Notes under the pieces: generated by a model | What the model was told of the DNA's origin: nothing | What the model saw: only the letters and a program-made list of their open reading frames with translations | Database searches by the model: none | Made by a program: the position numbers and the translations under genes | Shown: in pieces, positions 1 to 12,447 of the stretch | Position numbering within the stretch: the first letter of the stretch is position 1 | Layout: every line of letters starts with the position of its first letter | Assembly: GCA_018389105.1 (NCBI GenBank) | Contig: JACATO010000095.1 | Location: 617,501-681,500 of the forward strand | DNA length: 64,000 nt | Reading direction: 5' to 3' | Source of the DNA: Nautilus pompilius | Lineage: Eukaryota > Mollusca > Cephalopoda > Nautilida > Nautilidae

Positions 1-2351
1 TATATATTACCATAACTTTCTTTGCATTTATTTAAAATTTTTTTAAAAATATATGTATATTCAGGACTGATTTAATTTTCTACCATATTTCCCATGTTTC
101 TTCCCGTCAGAAATTTTCTTTGCAAAATTATGACACTGGAAGAGACTTTCCTTTTTATTTATAGCACTCAGTGGGATCCGAGACAAACAATGTTGGCATT
201 ATTCATGGATTGGCCATATAACCTTTCTTAATGAATAAGATGAGACCAGTGTCGTTCAGATGTGGACTCACAATGAAGTTGATATCATTTAATGATTTAG
301 TGAATCTGAGTAGTTTGCATGAAAACAAAATGACAAGAGATGCTCATCCGTAAAGTCATTACTTTCTCACCCAAGAATTCAAGGTGAACTACATAAGTCT
401 AGGTAATTCTCAACAAGTCTCTTCAAATCAACAGCATCTGGGCAAAAAAGGAAACAGAAAAAAATGTGCTCCAGTGGGTGTGAGGCATAATAAATGTGCT
501 AGGTAGTTTCCAATTTAATAATATTAAAATATATTGCCTAAAATGCATCATTAAATGTAAAATTATAAAAATGCTTGATTATCTAACTCATGAGAAAACA
601 GACATTTGTTTGAGTTAATGCTGTTAGAGAACAATGATAAAATTCTAACAACGCACAAATCATCGTACATTGATTGTACTTTCGTTAGAATTTAGTTTAA
701 AAAAATAATAGCTTTTTGATCGTCTCCAAACAAGCAAAGAGATTGTTTTATTAGTATGATAACCAAAATGCTGTCACACTTACGAGATGAATCAGCCGTG
801 CTTGAAAAGTCAGAAAACAAACAAGAACAATATTCTTTGAGGACTGTATTTGTTGAAGCTGTACAATATTACCAACTCTGTAATGTAGGTATGTATCTCT
901 CTGAGGGGTGTGAACTATAATGATCCTGCCTAATTAGTAAACCAAAGTATTAAAACTGTCCTGTTGTACAATATAAGTTTAAATTCTAAATGAGAACAAC
1001 ACTTACAATGTTTCACTTTTTGCATGAAGTTCAAGCCATTAAAGTAAACTTCTGTATACTTGAGAATAAATCTAGAGGAGATTTTCATAGATTCTGTTAT
1101 ACAAAAGTTTTATTCAGTTCAGTTCAGCAGCTGCAGGACGTAAACAGCCTGTCTCCAAAGTAAAGGGAAGGAAAATGTTTACTGACACTATTCTTGTTTA
1201 GCCTATATACATTGTTAACAATGCTAGTGCAAAGTAGTTATAAATACCAATAAATATGCTCAAAGTTTCCTTTTAATACAAATTAAATTTAAACAAAGCT
1301 TTTAAACCTCAAAAGTTAAAGCCAAGAATGTAATCCAAATAAAAGTTACTGGGCTCCATTTGTACAGTATACATTAGTGTTGAAAACATTAGGAAGAGAA
1401 TTTTTTTTTAAATTCTAAAAAATCTAGAGACCTGAAGAGAAGTCTGTTCCGGTCAGCACTTTTCTTTCATTTTTTGGTTCTGTACTTAAATGATATTACA
1501 TTTGTATCAGTGTAAATTTCTGAAGAAAAAATATCAAGCAGTTATTCAAGCAAAATTTTAATTATATACCTATTTACAAGAATTATAGGATTAAAATTAC
1601 AGTTGGATTTCTGCTTTATCTTTGTCATAATGAATGTTCACTTTGCCTTTAAATGATGTGCCATCATATCAGATGTTTTTTTATTGTTTACAAGCCACTA
1701 GCAGAATACACATTGTGCTATGATCTTATATACGCACAGACTATATACATATATAATATAAAGAACTGAAACCAAAGTGAAGAAAAAAACATATGGCCAT
1801 AAAAATGATATTTGAAAAGATAGGATCATCAGGGAATTTGTGTGGTGTGGATGGGAAGAATTTGTTTCCAGGGTTTCAGGCTAAACAAGGTTTTCATAAA
1901 CAGATCCCAGATTGCAGTCTCTCTACCAGAAAACATTGTACCAAATAATATTAAATAATTGTGGTTGTTTTCAATTCTATCTGTGTTTTTTAAAAGTTTC
2001 TGCCAGTTTCCAAAACAGTAGACCCACCAGATGACCAATGGTGTCAAGAGTCAGAACAACAAATAATAAAACTGCACCAACTGTGTGTGGCTTTTTTTTT
2101 TACACATCATTATACGTTATTGGAGGAAAAACTGCAGATAGAAAAACAAAAATACATTTATTCAAAGGGAAACTGGAGTCCAGAAAGTTTTCAAAATATA
2201 GACAATATTGTTTATGATTCGGTTTCAATGATAAAAGTATTAAATACAAATTTATCAAATGGCCAAATCTAGTATTCAAGTTACTTTAGAGATTAGCCGT
2301 CTCATGTTTTTGAGCTCTTTTGAAGTAGAAAATTATTTCAGAACCCATACA
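1..2351. other. AT-rich non-coding stretch, no gene recognised
   Basis: Frames on both strands are closed at short intervals. The few open stretches of 60-70 codons are low-complexity and show no motif I recognise. No SINE, terminal inverted repeat or tRNA-like promoter was found. Short poly-A/T runs and a small TA-rich patch near 1740-1760 are the only features. Confidence 0.6.
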
Positions 2352-3379
2352 ACAGCTTTATGCACGACTGTGACATAAAACAATGATATAGAATACAACA
2401 CAGCTTTATGCACGACTGTGACATAAAACAATGATATAGAATACAACACAGCTTTATGCACGACTGTGACATAAAACAATGATATAGAATACAACACAGC
2501 TTTATGCACGACTGTGACATAAAACAATGATATAGAATACAACACAGCTTTATGCACGACTGTGACATAAAACAATGATATAGAATACAACACAGCTTTA
2601 TGCACGATTGTAACATAAAACAATGATATAGAATACAACACAGCTTTATGCATGACCGTGACATAAAACAATGATATAGAATACAACACAGCTTTATGCA
2701 TGACCGTGACATAAAACAATGATATAGAATACAACACAGCTTTATGCACGACTGTGACATAAAACAATGATATAGAATACAACACAGCTTTATGCACGAC
2801 TGTGACATAAAACAATGATATAGAATACAACACAGCTTTATGCACGACTGTGACATAAAACAATGATATAGAATACAACACAGCTTTATGCACGATTGAC
2901 ATAAAACAATGATATAGAATACAACACAGCTTTATGCATGACGTGACATAAAACAATGATATAGAATACAACACAGCTTTATGCATGACCGTGACATAAA
3001 CAATGAATAGAATACAACACAGCTTTATGCACGACTGTGACATAAAACAATGATATAGAATACAACACAGCTTTATGCACGACTGTGACATAAAACAATG
3101 ATATAGAATACAACACAGCTTTATGCACGACTGTGACATAAAACAATGATATAGAATACAACACAGCTTTATGCATGACTGTGACATAAAACAATGATAT
3201 AGAATACAACACAGCTTTATGCACGACTGTGACATAAAACAATGATATAGAATACAACACATATTTATGCACGACTGTAACATAAAACAATGATATAGAA
3301 TACAACACAGATTTATGCACGACTGTAACATAAAACAATGATATAGAATACAACACAGATTTATGCACGACTGTGACAT
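2352..3379. repeat. 48-bp tandem (minisatellite) array, about 21.5 copies
   Basis: The unit begins acagctttatgcacgactgt and repeats every 48 bp from 2352; the last copy is cut at 3379. Most copies are near identical. Variants at the central site (cacgactgtg, cacgattgta, catgaccgtg) are not random: copies 6-11 (from 2592) and 12-17 (from 2880) carry the same order of variants, so a six-unit block of 288 bp was itself duplicated. Copies 12, 13 and 14 carry small deletions of 2, 1 and 2 bp. Because 48 is divisible by three, two minus-strand frames stay open for hundreds of codons as a 16-residue repeat. This is a by-product of the repeat, not evidence for a protein. The last three copies (3259 onward) differ near the start of the unit, as is common at the edge of an array. 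Confidence 0.95.
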
Positions 3380-4299
3380 TCATAAACCTGTTTGGTCTTC
3401 TTGAAAGCAAAGCTCTGGCATTACTGAAACTTATTTGAAGACTATCAAAAGTCTAAATAATATGATTGAAATAAATTATACAAAAAGAATGCTTCCAGAT
3501 ATGTTTCTTTGATAGTGATAAATGATTTTTAAATATTTATGGTTAAGCTTTTTGATGATTTCATAAGGAAATTCATCAATCAGACAATGGCTATATGTAA
3601 AAATCGAAGACTATCTTAAAACATCCTATAAAAATTAACTGAACATTTATAAATAAAAACAAGATAAAATATACAAAAATATGATTACAGTAATACTTTC
3701 CTTCTTTTTAAAAAAAAATCTTACATACCACAGGATATATTGGCATTATTGATAGCTTTTGATTCTGCCTAAATATGTACCTCTCCAAATAAAAGAGTGT
3801 TTCCTTCCTTGGCTTAATCAGGATCATTCTGCCTCAACCATAAAACACTAGAAAGCTTATCTGATTGATCGGTCTGATATTGAACACACAACAAACTATT
3901 ACAATATGTCATTTAGCCATCTCAATCAGTGTCACTGTTTTCATGGAAAAGGGGAGACAGTTTAGAGAACAACACTCAATAAGCAGCTACTGATGCAAAG
4001 CAAGTGTGACAGCAATATCATTTCAAACAGAGAAACTCATATCTCAATGTCACACTGAATGAAAATGCATCTTTAATGACTTATGTAAACATATGTGGAA
4101 TTCACATGACATTAAATGTGTAAGATACTGTGTGTCATACAAATGCCATGTAAAGATATAGCCTGGTGACTAAATGTCATTAATGGAAGAAAATCTACAA
4201 GATTAATCATATTAGCCACAACATCAGCAGGGTTTTAATGAGAGCAAAAAGGCTTTTGTAATATCATGTTGTTGTTGTGTTATATACCAGTTTATCTCC
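3380..4299. other. Non-coding stretch, no gene recognised
   Basis: AT-rich sequence beside the 48-bp array. All frames are interrupted and no repeat ends or promoter boxes stand out. Confidence 0.5.
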
Positions 4300-4440
4300 A
4301 TTTGATGAGGGTGGGGCATAGCACTACAGTTATCTGCTGGAGAACATTGCCTATCCTGAGCCACAAGGCGCCGGAGACTCCCAACTTTTGCAGGGAAAAC
4401 CCTACTGAATCTCCTCATTTTTCAAAAACAGGCCCAGATA
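4300..4440 (-). mobile_element. Partial copy of the Ser-tRNA-like SINE family
   Basis: It contains the family's tail-side segment: a tract with 'tatctgctggagaac', then 'cttttgcagggaaaaccct' and 'tctcctcattttt', which match better copies at 25930-26215 and 60780-61020. The tRNA-like head is missing. Orientation is inferred from complete copies. Confidence 0.5.
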
Positions 4441-7400
4441 TCCACACAACCAACCAAGCTGGTATAGAAGAGAGAAAAATGTGTGGGTTAAGCAAAAGAA
4501 AAGCAGTTCACATACCAAAAGTCTGTGCATTGCATAGGTAACCAACCTGCTCTGCCTAGATGAAGAATCACATAGAATGTCAATATATCTGCCAATGTAA
4601 AGTGGTAAAAAAAAAAATGGCTAAAGAAATTTTTTCAAATTCTACTGTTATTCTTGTGAAAGACCACCCAAGCATTGTTTGTGTTTTTTGCCATCATTAA
4701 ACTTCATCTGAAGTGCCAATGATAGAGGATTAATAAATGCACCTTCCTTTTCTATTCAATGTTTACAAATTAATTTTTGTGACCACAAGGAAAATTGATG
4801 AAAGTATTTTGGAAAGTTTACTGAAACTTTGCAAGAAAGAGTAATCATAATATCCAGAGATTCTTATCAGTAGGGGGGTGGGGGTGGAAAAATTCTTTTT
4901 AGTATATATCTGTCACAGTATTCAACTGTTACATTATTGTATTACCATTCAGCTGTTTCTTGAATTTTAAACAACACCTTTCACAGTGGCACCTACTGTC
5001 TCTGATCAGAAGGTTATGCACCCTTGACAAACAAATACACCAGAGTCATTTTCTGAAAGGTTATAAGCCATTAATAGCTGATGGTTTTGAATACTAATAA
5101 AAACGAAATTTTCTCTGAGGTTAAGAAGGTTAAAACAAAAATAACAACTGTGTTTGTTTTGCAATAATTAAAGACGTTTAACTGGTAAAAAGATTGTTCA
5201 CTCATCTCCGGATCACTGTAAATATTGATGTGAAAGCAGTGAAGCAGAAAATTCAATCTGTTTTACAGTTAATTAACTCTAATCGCATTATTAAGTAGAA
5301 AATGACAGTGCTTGATAGCATAACTAATGCAAAAGATGTTAGAAGGAAGAACACTGCCTCATAAAAGTGAAAGTAAAAGCAATACGATAAAACTTGCCCT
5401 AGTGGCTTCCTTAAGAAAAACATTAAGGCAGAAAGTTAACAGTAAGAGCGCTGGTGTACTAACAAAGGTTAATCACTTGCAGAAATGTCATTAACATATG
5501 TAGACATGTACTTTCATTTTCATGTATTGGATAAACCAATACAAAATACAAACAATGAAATGATGAGTGTTACTAAAAGAAATAGTCAATACAGGAATTA
5601 TACACCCATAAAAGTGAACTAAAATGAACTTGATTACTTTCCATATTATTAGAATTATAGGATCACAAATTAGCTCAGAAAGAAGGAAATGTATAATTAA
5701 TATAAAAAGCACTTGCCCAAAATAAGAGCATCAAGCATGTTTTTAAAACCATTTAAAATTCTTACTTCAAAGATGGTATGGGCAAGGTGGGCAAAAACAT
5801 ATTCTAGTGGTTAGCCTACTTGATTGCTAAGTCAATTCCCACAAGGAACAGTTCCATATACCTCCTTAGCATGGTTTATTTACCAGCTGACTGCATGTCT
5901 GGGTTTCCTCAGCATCTATAAAAATGAAAGTAAGTTTGAGTGCACCAAGTATGTTGTGCTCGCTATAGCTTCTGGTGTCTCATTCTTCTCTGCCCATCTA
6001 GTGTTCTGGGTCCTGGCTTATGTTAACGGTTGGGTGCAACAGAGGATAAGATGCCGACAACAACTGGGTAAAGCATTTTGTGGATTTATGATCACTTCCT
6101 GATATTTAATCTGACGCTCAGCCTAGGTTCAGCTGGTGCCCCTATGTAGCTTAAGTGCCATCAGCTTAAATAAAAAGAAAACAACAACTAAACCACAGTG
6201 ACAGTAAGGAGATTTAGTAAATGTCTGGTAAGTCATCCTAGAATTCAAAAACTGAGAAGGATTCATTGTTTCAAGAGTTCTTTTCCTGACTGTAATTATC
6301 CATACCTTTGATCATTTGAATAAATGCTGCCTGATGCCATTGTGAGACATTTCACAAACCTGTTTGACCAGCAATTTATGAAGAAAATATTATTATTATT
6401 ATAGGAAGTATCATTTTAAAATTCTGGAAAAAACACATTGAAATAAGTCAAGTCAGTAACCAGTTTATGTATATCTTGAAACCAATAATAGCAAGTTGCA
6501 GGAAGTTTTAACACTTACAAAATCCTTGCAAGACAATGAGGGTTTAATCTGTTCTTGAAGACATTAATGCTATCTGTCTGCTCCTATGATATGATTTGCT
6601 AAAACATTCCGAACTGTGACAATAAGATTATTAAAAAACATTTTCTAATGTCTAATTTTAAAATGATACTTTAAAATTTCTAACTTATGACCCCTAGTTG
6701 CATATGATGTACTCCTAGTATCAAAAAATTTATTTAACTAAATGTGATCTTTACCAAAAATATTTTTGAAAACAACATTTGTGTAGGCTAAAGTTAGAAA
6801 CTGAAGCCTATAGTCTTTCTTTAACAAACAAGGTTAGGGATGGATGAGGCTAATCATCTTAGTAAATCACCTCTGAACTTTCTCCAAACTAACAACATCC
6901 TTTACATAATGCAAAGGGGCCTGAACTGCATACTCCAACAAAAGTATTACTAATTAATTATCAGAGAAATAAGAATTTATACATTTTTGCTATGTACATA
7001 GTACAATTTATCAGACCTAAAACTCTGTTGGTTTTCAGCCATCTGCTCTCTCCCTTTTGTGTATTAGCTATTACCACTCCAAAATATTCTAATATCATCA
7101 CAAATATTTATTAAGCTTACCATAGATTTTGGTATCAACCACATAATGCTGTTAGATATTCCAAGGTTAGACAAAGCACCTTGCATAACAATTTTGTTGT
7201 ATAAATAATTTGTATCAAAAGTTCATAACATTAGAATTTAAACCAGTCATGTTAAAAACAAAAAGAGAAAACACTAAGAGATATCCACTGACAAAGAATG
7301 TCACAGAACTAAAGATCTACATTTTATCTATAAACTAAATGGTTTTTTTTTTTCATTTTTTAAAATTTCATTACAAATTTTTTCTTGTTTTTAGCATAAA

Positions 7401-7829
7401 TTAAAGTTCTGATCCAAATTATTCTTTCTCTTACTACAAACCATATTCTAGTACATAATCTGTAAAGTACATTTAATGTTAGTGACAGTTTAATTTCCTT
7501 TTCATAAATTATGAAAACAAATTTTTGATGTGTTTCATATAAATTTAAAATTGCAAATAAATAATTAATGCTCATTCTCTCCTTAAAAGTCAGATTTGCA
7601 TATTAAAATTAAACAGTAAAAAAGGAAAAAAGAAAGAGGGAGAGAGCGTAAAAAAGAAAGAAAAAATTGTATTGATTTTCAATGTAGTGAAAAAATAACA
7701 GATTGCTTGATGTTAATGTAGCTTGGAGATTTTAAAAATCTGTTGCCAAGAAGAATGGATGATAAGATGAGATTTCCAGTGAGGCAGAATGCTGGTGACT
7801 GATTGGTCGATATTATATAGAGCCACCAT
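4441..7829. other. Non-coding stretch with one unassigned open stretch
   Basis: The longest open frame (5824-6102, plus strand, 92 codons) has hydrophobic segments but no recognisable domain, no clear splice sites and no coding-like composition. A purine-rich tract lies near 7620-7665. Nothing else is supported. Confidence 0.45.
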
Positions 7830-7885
7830 CCCTGGTTCAGCTGGTAGCTTCATATACAGGTGGCTTAGGTTCAACCCAGCTGGTG
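7825..7885 (+). mobile_element. Candidate tRNA-derived SINE head (third type)
   Basis: A box A-like element (tggttcagctggtag, 7833-7847) is followed about 30 bp later by an exact box B-like element (ggttcaaccc, 7868-7877). This is the arrangement of an internal RNA polymerase III promoter. The flanks do not fold convincingly into a tRNA, so a functional tRNA gene is unlikely. Only one clear copy is present here, so the family assignment is weak. Confidence 0.3.
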
Positions 7886-8479
7886 TTCATCCAGTTAACT
7901 CTTTTCTTGCTTAGTTGAGTTTACCCAGGGTACTCCAGAGATTCATCCAGTCACCTGGTCCTATTACACACACACACATATATAGGTTACCTGACGTTGT
8001 CTGTGAGGAATTCATATCTAATCTTTAAGGATTGTGTTGCAAACTTCAAAATTAAAGAAAAACAACCACCTTAATTTCTCTACACACCAAGCCAAAACTG
8101 ACCTACCTCAGAGACAAAATAACGAGGCAAAATAATATATATCTTCTGAAAGCCCTCTGCATTTAAGACAATTTTCTTTTAGTATTAAAGGGAAACTGGT
8201 ATTCTCTTCATCTTTGGCACCCATTAAGTTTTGAGCAGTGAAAATGAGGTGTTTTAGGAAAGAGCAGATGTTTTTTTGAAGGTGACCATATTATAAACTG
8301 AGTGTTAATCCAATAGAAACTCTTCAGATCCTTCTTTGTAGAGAGGGCAAGTGCCATAACCAGATGATATTTCTGCACTGACACAATGACCTCAGCAGGG
8401 TCTTCCTCTGTTATTGATGTTGGCCTATCAGGAGACAACACTGGTGAGGAAGCATAGAATTTAAGTTGCCCACTAGGTG
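7886..8479. other. Non-coding stretch, no gene recognised
   Basis: Holds a short CA/TA microsatellite near 7970-7985. Open stretches on the minus strand show no recognisable domain. Confidence 0.4.
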
Positions 8480-8660
8480 GCATTGCCAATTTTTGTCTTA
8501 GCAGAGAAAGCTCCGCTAGAATTCCTCATTTGCTAAATGTTGGAGTAAACTGGAGTGCCCAGTGGAAACCCACATGACGAGATGGTAAAGAAGAGTAGAA
8601 AGAAATCTATGCCAAAACAAGCAGGCCTTGACCAGAATTCAAATTAGGGTATCCCAAACT
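8480..8660 (-). mobile_element. Ser-tRNA-like SINE copy
   Basis: It shares with other copies, in order: 'gctagaattcctcattt', a diverged 'gtgcccagtggaaaccca', 'ggtaaagaagagtagaaaga', 'atgccaaaaca' and 'ggccttgaccagaattcaaa'. The last corresponds to the box B side of the head when read on the minus strand. It is diverged and its ends are not defined. Confidence 0.6.
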
Positions 8661-11249
8661 AGGTAGACTACCAATGGACCATCCTCTGACATCACCCAGT
8701 CTTCCCTGAAAGGACAAAGCTAAGCTGACAACCTGCAGTCTTTTCCCATGGTGATCAGTTGGGCAAGGATAAACAAATCATTTTCCTGTGGCTGTGTTTC
8801 CACTTTAATTAAGCAGTTAGTGAAAATAAGGGAAGGGAAGAATCTACTTTAGAGCAGATGTGTGGTGCATGAGTATTGCTGCACATCACAAAACAATGTG
8901 GACCATGGCAAAAAGCAAAACTGTTCAATCATCTACTACAAACATTTCTTTCATTTTGTACAAACCTGTCATTTAGTTTGTTGACTTTCAGTCTAATAAA
9001 GCTATAAAAAAGCTTCTTCTTAGCTCTAACAGACAAAATTTGCTGAATGACTTCAAATGAATATAAAAATACTCCAAAAAAAAACAACAACAAAACTATA
9101 GAACATTAATAATAATAATAATAACAGAAATACTCTAATGATACTTTCCACTCTTCCCAAAAGATGCTGTCAAAAAAAAAAGAGGAAAATCTATTAAGAA
9201 AGATCTTTAAAAAAATTTGTTGTGAACGTTAATTTAGAAAAAAACCCAACAAACTCCATTTATTTACCCATGAGACAAAACTTCATACTTTAAAAACCTT
9301 TTGTCATCGGTAAATACCGTGCAAAGCTGAAAAACTTCTAAAACACAAATTTAATTTACCTTTTAATAAAATTGTATTAAAAAAAAAAAAATAAAACAAG
9401 TTTAGTGAAGTGAAAATCCCCCCCCCCCGTAATAATGCTTGCATATATATATAATGCATATACTGGTGTTGGCCATAAAACTAGGGATGGCACATGATCC
9501 TAATGATATATAACAATACACACAGAAAATATTGCTGTTGCTTAGTGATAAATTATTTAAATACTTTAATAAATAACTATTATATTCAATCTAAAAAAAA
9601 AATAAATTCTATATCAAATATTTCTATTTATTAATTTTTTCTCAAAGAAGAAGCATCAATCCATAGATTGAAAAATGGTGCCTAAAAACAGTTTGTGATT
9701 TTATCAGTCTATTTATCCCTCTTCGCAGGGGAAATCTGTTGAAAGGATATGATTAAAACAAAAAATTCTGAAAGGAAGAAGAATCAATTTGAGAGAGCAG
9801 TTTTTCTCCTGAATGTAATGTCCCCAAACTTCTCATATTTCTCTCTCATGTGATGCACAATATTAGTGTACCCCTGCAGATCTATTTAAACACTCTATGC
9901 ACATCTCAAAACCACATGGATGTAATCAAGTTTTAGGTAAAGTAGAAGACTAGCCACTTTAAATCAATAAGCAAACATGAACAGAATAAAAACAGTCACT
10001 TTCCACAGACCTTAGGTAATCTTTATTGATATATTTGGAATTAAATGTTCTTAACAATGATGATTTTATTATTTTCTTACAATAAAAGAAAAAAACATTT
10101 TAAATTAAAGCATTTTGTCTTAACTCATCCTTTTTAATAGATTCATCCAAGGCAATAGGTTAACTAGAAAAGAAAGATGCCTAAAAACGCATTTTTAAAA
10201 AAAGATGAAGATGAGTAAACACCATGACAGATTTAGTGAAATACTACAGGAGGAGTATGCATGACATGTTGTTTGTTATCTGTCTGAGGCCTTTTGATAG
10301 TCAAATATTTCATAAATCAAATGAGATTTTCACCTGATCACAATGAACTTGATGCATTACAAAATCTTTTTTTCGTTTTTTAGTATGATCACAATTCTTC
10401 GTATCTTCTCATTAAAACCTCCCAGTGAGAGAAAACAAAAAGATCTCCCTCTTAGGAGCAACATCAGTCCAAGATATGTTTTGCTTAATCTCCAAAAAAT
10501 TGCTGTTGTCATTTGGTGAGATAAAAGTCTAAAAGTATTTATTTTTTCTTTCCAAAAACACAGCTTAACTTTCACAGACATCATATTCAGCTTTATCAAA
10601 GCAATGATTGGATGGAAAAAAGAGGAATTCCTGTGCTGTCTGTACACATTTGCCTTACATAACTACTCATTTGTTGTCATCTATGCAGTCAGGGTGTCTG
10701 TCTGTTACTAATGATTTTAAATTTTCATTCTTTGTATTGTTTTTATTTTTTATTTCTCTTATACAGTTTCAGCAGAAAGCTTTTCCTTTTCTTTTTTTAA
10801 TAACTCCACCTAATAATGTTTTATTTACACTGCCAAGTCAAACTAGTCTGTACAAACTTCAAGAACAATTAATTTAAATAATCCATGTTCATTCTAGAAG
10901 CCATAATCACCAGCCACACTCTTCTATGAGGAGAGCAGAAAAGTGACTAAAATGTTGAGGCTTGGCTTATCAATAAATAGCCAATTGTCATTCTGCTCAG
11001 ATTATGAGTGCAGCTTTATTTCCTCATGTTTGTGCTATACAAGAAAAACACAGTAAATGACAGTGCACTTTCACCTAGTTTGCTTCATGTAAAAGAAGTG
11101 CCTTATTATTCTATTAATTTCCCAGCAGCCATCGATTCATGGAATCTTAGAGCAACAAGTGGAGATAATTATCAAAGGCAACATTGTTGTTCTTGCATCA
11201 TACACCAGTCTCAACAACACAGGTAATCTTTCCATATTGGTTGAAAATC
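8661..11249. other. Non-coding stretch, no gene recognised
   Basis: Very AT-rich. It contains an AAT run near 9107-9123, a C11 homopolymer at 9418-9428 and several poly-A tracts. Open stretches around 10357-10877 overlap on both strands and are low-complexity. Confidence 0.5.
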
Positions 11250-11460
11250 CTAGTAAGAGTGTAGTGCCACAATCATCTGCTAAGGAATGTTGTCCAGCCT
11301 GCATCACCACGAGCCTGACACTTCTCACCTTGGCAGGGAAAGCCCAAATAAAGTCTAATGTTTAGATGTGGAAAGAAACCAAGGTGTGGCGAGGCAGGCC
11401 AAACAAAACTGATCCCAACTAGGAACTCAGACCTTTAACCTTGGCAGTAAACTAAACACA
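11250..11460 (-). mobile_element. Ser-tRNA-like SINE copy
   Basis: It contains 'aatcatctgctaaggaa', 'cttctcaccttggcaggga', 'tttagatgtggaaagaaac' and 'acctttaaccttggcagta', in the same order as other copies. The last block is the diverged anticodon-side part of the tRNA-like head. Confidence 0.6.
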
Positions 11461-11680
11461 GAGGCAACAAGCTTCCTTTAAATGGCAATCATAATTTAGT
11501 TTTTATAAAGTTAGCGAACTCCTAATTTTATACATAAGGGTCTGCAATATTAATTTGTTGTGCCTACATAAATGAATGCATCTGACCAAAATTTATATAT
11601 TTAATGCACAAATAAATGCATAACAGATATTTAAGTGGATAAATAACCAATGTGAGCTGTCACCTGCACTATTTCTCTGT

Positions 11681-12447
11681 TTACCTGAGATATTGTGATG
11701 GGTTTTTCAGTGTGATCAGAGCAAACAACAGATTTCCAAAGACCTTTGCATTACTTGAGAATGCAGTCAGTTTTATCACTAAGTAAGTAAAGCAACCTGG
11801 ATGATCTTTGACAGTAACATCGCAACAAGAATATACCATCACTGGCCATGTATGCATGACCATCAAGATTCTCTGTGAGCCAAAGAATAGTCCAATGTCA
11901 TCTCTACCAACTTGGCTGCAGAGAATGTGCAACACATAAGAAACCACTGTGTCCAATAAAAATTAAAATGGTTTGAAAAATCTGGTCAGAGGACATGTCT
12001 GATGAAGTTTTGGCAGCCTTCATGGAAGCATCTAGGTTTTAGCAATTCATTCATGTCTGGGGGTCAACATGAGTTTGAAGATCTAAAAAAGCATTCAACT
12101 CCAATGTTTTAAGCCCACAATAAAGTATACAAGTGTCATAATATAGCTTTAAATCTACATGACGAAAAGATGGAATCTATCCTTTCAGCTGGGCACTTTG
12201 CCATTTTAAGAACACATCTTCCATTGTACCAACAAACATACTGAGATATAATGCCCCTATTTGTCAGGTGGATGGTACTAAATGCCACATATCTCTTGTG
12301 TAAGTCTGAAAGAGAAGTCAAATCATTCAACTTCCTTGCTGAATACCACAAATCCCTGAGAGAGATCTGATTGAGCATCTGGATTATCAGCTGTAAGTAA
12401 TCCATCATATTCATAGAATATGATGGAGTTAAAGACATTTCAACCAC
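11681..12447 (-). pseudogene. Unidentified coding-like relic
   Basis: Two minus-strand open stretches, 12136-12447 (103 codons) and 11681-11956 (91 codons), lie in tandem with a broken segment between them. Their composition is less low-complexity than the surroundings. The upstream piece has a leucine-rich, helix-like stretch; the downstream piece contains HPGCFTYLVIKLTAFSSNAK. This vaguely recalls the fold region of MULE-type transposases, but I cannot assign it. No terminal inverted repeats were found around it. It could be an old transposase, a decayed retrogene, or chance open reading. Confidence 0.2.

Noticed and set aside
2352-3379. CRISPR array
   Set aside because: The units are head-to-tail without unique spacers, and the genome is eukaryotic.
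2333-3410. Long repetitive minus-strand frames as a gene for a repeat protein
   Set aside because: They follow automatically from a 48-bp period. Two frames are open at once, small indels switch between them, and there is no sign of a promoter or of selection.
5824-6102. 92-codon hydrophobic frame as a membrane protein exon
   Set aside because: No family match, no splice sites I can support, and no full-length context.
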